DNA of 64,000 nt from JAFAMB01 sp963775805 (GTDB lineage Bacteria > Verrucomicrobiota > Verrucomicrobiia > Chthoniobacterales > JAFAMB01). A program made the position numbers and the translations under genes. A model generated the notes under the pieces. That model saw nothing but the letters and a program-made list of their open reading frames with translations, ran no database searches and was not told the DNA's origin. The stretch is from NCBI GenBank assembly GCA_963775805.1, contig CAVZKG010000001.1:1426001-1490000 (forward strand). Direction: 5' to 3'. Of the stretch, positions 62,096 to 64,000 are shown one piece after another (the first letter of the stretch is position 1; the number at the start of each line of letters is the position of its first letter).

Positions 62096-63033
62096 TCTAC
62101 CAAAAAGAAGTAATCGGTAACTCTTGGTATGTCCATTCCCTAGAAGGGGCTCCAGGAGGAGGACACAGAGTTTCGGATTTTTGAGTGTGGCGGTGCGGAC
62201 TGGGACGAGGTCGCGTTGAACACGCTGCAGGGACGCGGACGCGGGGAAAACCGCGAATAAGTGCGGGTTAGTGATCGACGATGTTCCACTCCGTCGGGAG
62301 ACTCGGCAGATCGATCGAATAAGTATACGATCCGTTGCTCAAAATCCAGATGCCGCGCTCTCCGGTCTGGACATTCTGAGGCAGCGATTTAGGAAATAAT
62401 GATCACAGGCGGATGCTGACTCACGAGCAATGCTGATTTGGACTTCCCAAACGTTCTAGCGTTTTCCTCATCCAAATCTCTGTGCTCTCCTCTATTCCTC
62501 TGGCGCCATCCTCCGACGGCTCGGTAGTGACCCTTTGCCGGGATTGCACAGGCTGGAAGCCTATGCTCCTTTAAACTCACAAACGTTCTGGCGTTTTTCC
62601 CGAGTCAATGTCTCTACGGCGCGTTCAACGCGACAGCGCTCCCGTCCGGACAGCAAATCTCAAAAATCCAAAACTCTGTGCCCTCCTCCGTGTCTCCATT
62701 TCTCCGTTTCTCCGTGTCTCTGCGGTAAACCCTTCCCGGGATTGCACAGGCTGGAAGCCTATGCTCCATTAAATTCCGGACGTTCTAGCGTTTTTGGTGC
62801 GTCCCAGGCCTTGCAGCGCGTTCAACGCGACAGCGCTCCCGTCCGGACAGCAAATCTCAAAAATCCGAAACTCTGTGCCCTCTGCGTCTTTGTGGTTAAT
62901 CCAAATCTCTGTGCACTCCTCCGTTCCTCTGCGCCCTCCTCCGTACTAAGCTATTTGTCTCATGGATCGTTGTCTCAATTGCGCGGCAGGCTTTTCCCGA
63001 TAAGGCTTTCGACAGAGCACGCAGTCTTTTCCT
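62096..63033. repeat. Long intergenic region with two direct and one inverted copy of a repeat
   Basis: About 62538-62700 and 62736-62890 share ATTGCACAGGCTGGAAGCCT, ACGTTCT-GCGTTTTT, and a 70-bp block with GTTCAACGCGACAGCGCTCC and CGTCCGGACAGCAAATCTCA; period about 198. A shortened inverted relative lies at 62151-62224 (complement of CAAAAATCCGAAACTCTGTG and GTTCAACGCGAC). Between are pyrimidine-rich words such as CTCCGTGTCTC. Apart from the gene end at 62268-62410 no coding sequence is visible. Confidence 0.75.
62268..62410 (-). pseudogene. C-terminal end of a lost gene
   Basis: Minus-strand frame without a start: SLFPKSLPQNVQTGERGIWI, LSNGSYTYSIDLPSLPTEWN, IVDH and stop. It reads like the last 45 residues of a secreted or repeat protein. 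Upstream, only repeat sequence follows. Confidence 0.35.
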
Positions 63034-63300
63034 ATGGGTCAAATCTACGAATCGATCGATGCGAAGTTACGCGAGTGGCTTGCGGCGCAAAAACTGTTCT
63101 TTGTGGCCACCGCACCTCTCTCCCAAGATGGTCACGTGAACTGTTCGCCAAAAGATGCGGAGTCGTTTCGAGTTCTTGACGAAAAGAAGGTCGTTTATCT
63201 CGACTTGACGGGGAGCGCGTCGAAACAATCGCACACCTTAAAGAGAACAAACGCATCGTCCTAATGTTTTGCGCGTTCTCCGGCGCGCGCCATCACGTCA
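63034..63300 (+). pseudogene. Pyridoxamine 5'-phosphate oxidase-like protein, frameshifted and truncated
   Basis: MGQIYESIDAKLREWLAAQK, LFFVATAPLSQDGHVNCSPK and YLDLTGS are typical of a PNPOx-fold family of FMN proteins. One base is missing near 63217; in the next frame ETIAHLKENKRIVLMFCAFS and GARHHV continue the protein. At about 63298 it runs into the end of the gene on the other strand, so the second half is missing. Confidence 0.7.
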
Positions 63301-64000
63301 GCTTTTGTCAATGCCCTCGCATTGCGACCCTGCAATTGAGATGCAGCCAAAAGCCACAGTCGCAACCCAGAGAGGCAGGACATAACGCGGCTGCGTGATG
63401 TTGCAAACACAGGTGACGACGTAGATCACGAACCCGATCCCAAACATTGAGCAAGCCGCCACGGCCAAGTTCATCGAGAGCTCTCCCCGAATCGTTCGCC
63501 AAATGCCGATCGCCAGAAACAAAAGTAACCAGACCGCAATCGGCACAAATCGCCAATGGCGAATGTAGTTATCGTGCAGCGCCCGCTTGAGTGTATGAGT
63601 GGCGACTGCAGGTTCGAAAAACGGAAGTGACCGGATGTCCGCCCAGCTTTCCGGATCCTTCTGGATATCTTCAACCGAATAGAATGTTGCCTTTGGGCCC
63701 GTTAAAGCAATTCCCTGATCGTTCGTCGGATAGAATCCGCGAACGACGTCTTTCAGGATTATTTTAATCAAATGCGGATCAAACGTCTGGTAAAACCGAA
63801 TCGCCGCTTTGAGCGCAGTTTCATCGACCGCTGCCTCCAGGCTATCACCGTGCAGTTGCTGATTGTTGGAAGAGTGTGCGATCACTTTGTCGGTTCCCTG
63901 ATAATAGGTGCCAACGCGAATCAGAGAGACGAGTGCGAGCGCAAGCTCGGGGCTATCACCTGGCCGACTCACTTTCGCGTTCAGGCTCTCCTTCTCCGCC
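63298..64000 (-). CDS. Membrane protein, C-terminal part (5' part outside window)
   Basis: The frame is open to the right edge (about 233 residues seen). A soluble part (GDSPELALALVSLIRVGTYY, GFYPTNDQGIALTGPKATFY) is followed by at least three membrane segments: RFVPIAVWLLLFLAIGIW, LAVAACSMFGIGFVIYVVTC and RYVLPLWVATVAFGCISIAG. That order is like the last part of integral-membrane glycosyltransferases or other multi-span proteins, but I cannot name it. Confidence 0.55.
   Translation of the reverse strand, partial: AEKESLNAKVSRPGDSPELALALVSLIRVGTYYQGTDKVIAHSSNNQQLHGDSLEAAVDETALKAAIRFYQTFDPHLIKIILKDVVRGFYPTNDQGIALTGPKATFYSVEDIQKDPESWADIRSLPFFEPAVATHTLKRALHDNYIRHWRFVPIAVWLLLFLAIGIWRTIRGELSMNLAVAACSMFGIGFVIYVVTCVCNITQPRYVLPLWVATVAFGCISIAGSQCEGIDKS

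Noticed and set aside
62622..62890. Repeats with CTCCGTGTCTC words considered as a CRISPR array
   Set aside because: Only two long copies about 198 bases apart, with no regular 30-bp spacers and no cas genes nearby.

Overview
The window looks like a chromosome segment of a soil-type Verrucomicrobium, probably from the Chthoniobacterales/Spartobacteria side of the phylum. The grounds are a bacterial-type core (gpmI, cysI, dapF-dapA-dapB-folK-panB, accA, acpP, uvrB, holA), a tiny basic MGKQYNK protein of a kind I associate with this phylum, weak Shine-Dalgarno signals, and intergenic spacers filled with short hairpin and GAGTTCG-type repeats. No rRNA operon or taxonomic marker is present, so the assignment is inference.

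Layout. (1) 1-8.2 kb: sugar-alcohol use. A mannitol dehydrogenase (cut by the left edge), two periplasmic sugar-binding proteins, a xylitol/sorbitol dehydrogenase and xylulokinase form a polyol-to-xylulose-5-phosphate route. Two LacI-type palindromes lie in the divergent promoter region. A 6-phosphofructokinase behind them has lost its nucleotide-loop exon-equivalent and is probably dead. No transporter permease or ATPase is present. (2) 8.2-39.6 kb: an accessory region that ends at a tRNA-Gln gene. It carries a RES/Xre toxin-antitoxin pair, a DUF5710-like/SNF2 helicase and a broken second copy of its middle joined to an integrase scrap, a nitric oxide synthase, IS21 and IS66 remnants, a TetR-controlled redox operon in which all genes but one have suffered deletions, an ankyrin gene with a frameshift, many small hypothetical genes, a degenerate tRNA-Thr, a Fic protein with an extra C-terminal domain and a striking upstream dyad, a defence cluster (SNF2 helicase fused by deletion to a DUF499 ATPase, followed by an intact Gabija-like OLD nuclease + UvrD helicase pair), a PIN/UPF0175 toxin-antitoxin pair and the tail of a MobF relaxase. 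(3) 39.6-57.8 kb: intact core genes with almost no damage: gpmI, cysI, a GT81-like glycosyltransferase, the lysine/folate/pantothenate run dapF-dapA-dapB-folK-panB, accA with a LysM protein, acpP, an arginine-rich conserved protein, an FAH-family hydrolase and uvrB. (4) 57.8-64 kb: a LacI regulator remnant, a secreted six-hairpin glycosidase, holA, a block of long imperfect repeats, a frameshifted pyridoxamine-oxidase-like gene and a membrane protein that runs off the right edge.

The strongest biological story is in the accessory region. It is a graveyard of horizontally acquired genes where precise internal deletions and single-base losses have broken many frames, while a few genes (RES/Xre, NOS, Fic, the Gabija-like pair, PIN/UPF0175) stay open over their full length, which suggests selection for them. 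I did not find a CRISPR array, a complete transposon or a clearly new multi-gene system. The best candidates for something undescribed are the Fic protein with its C-terminal extension and operator-like dyad, the small SH3/KOW-like gene between duplicated 65-bp repeats, and the Gabija-like pair translationally coupled to a DUF499 defence gene.
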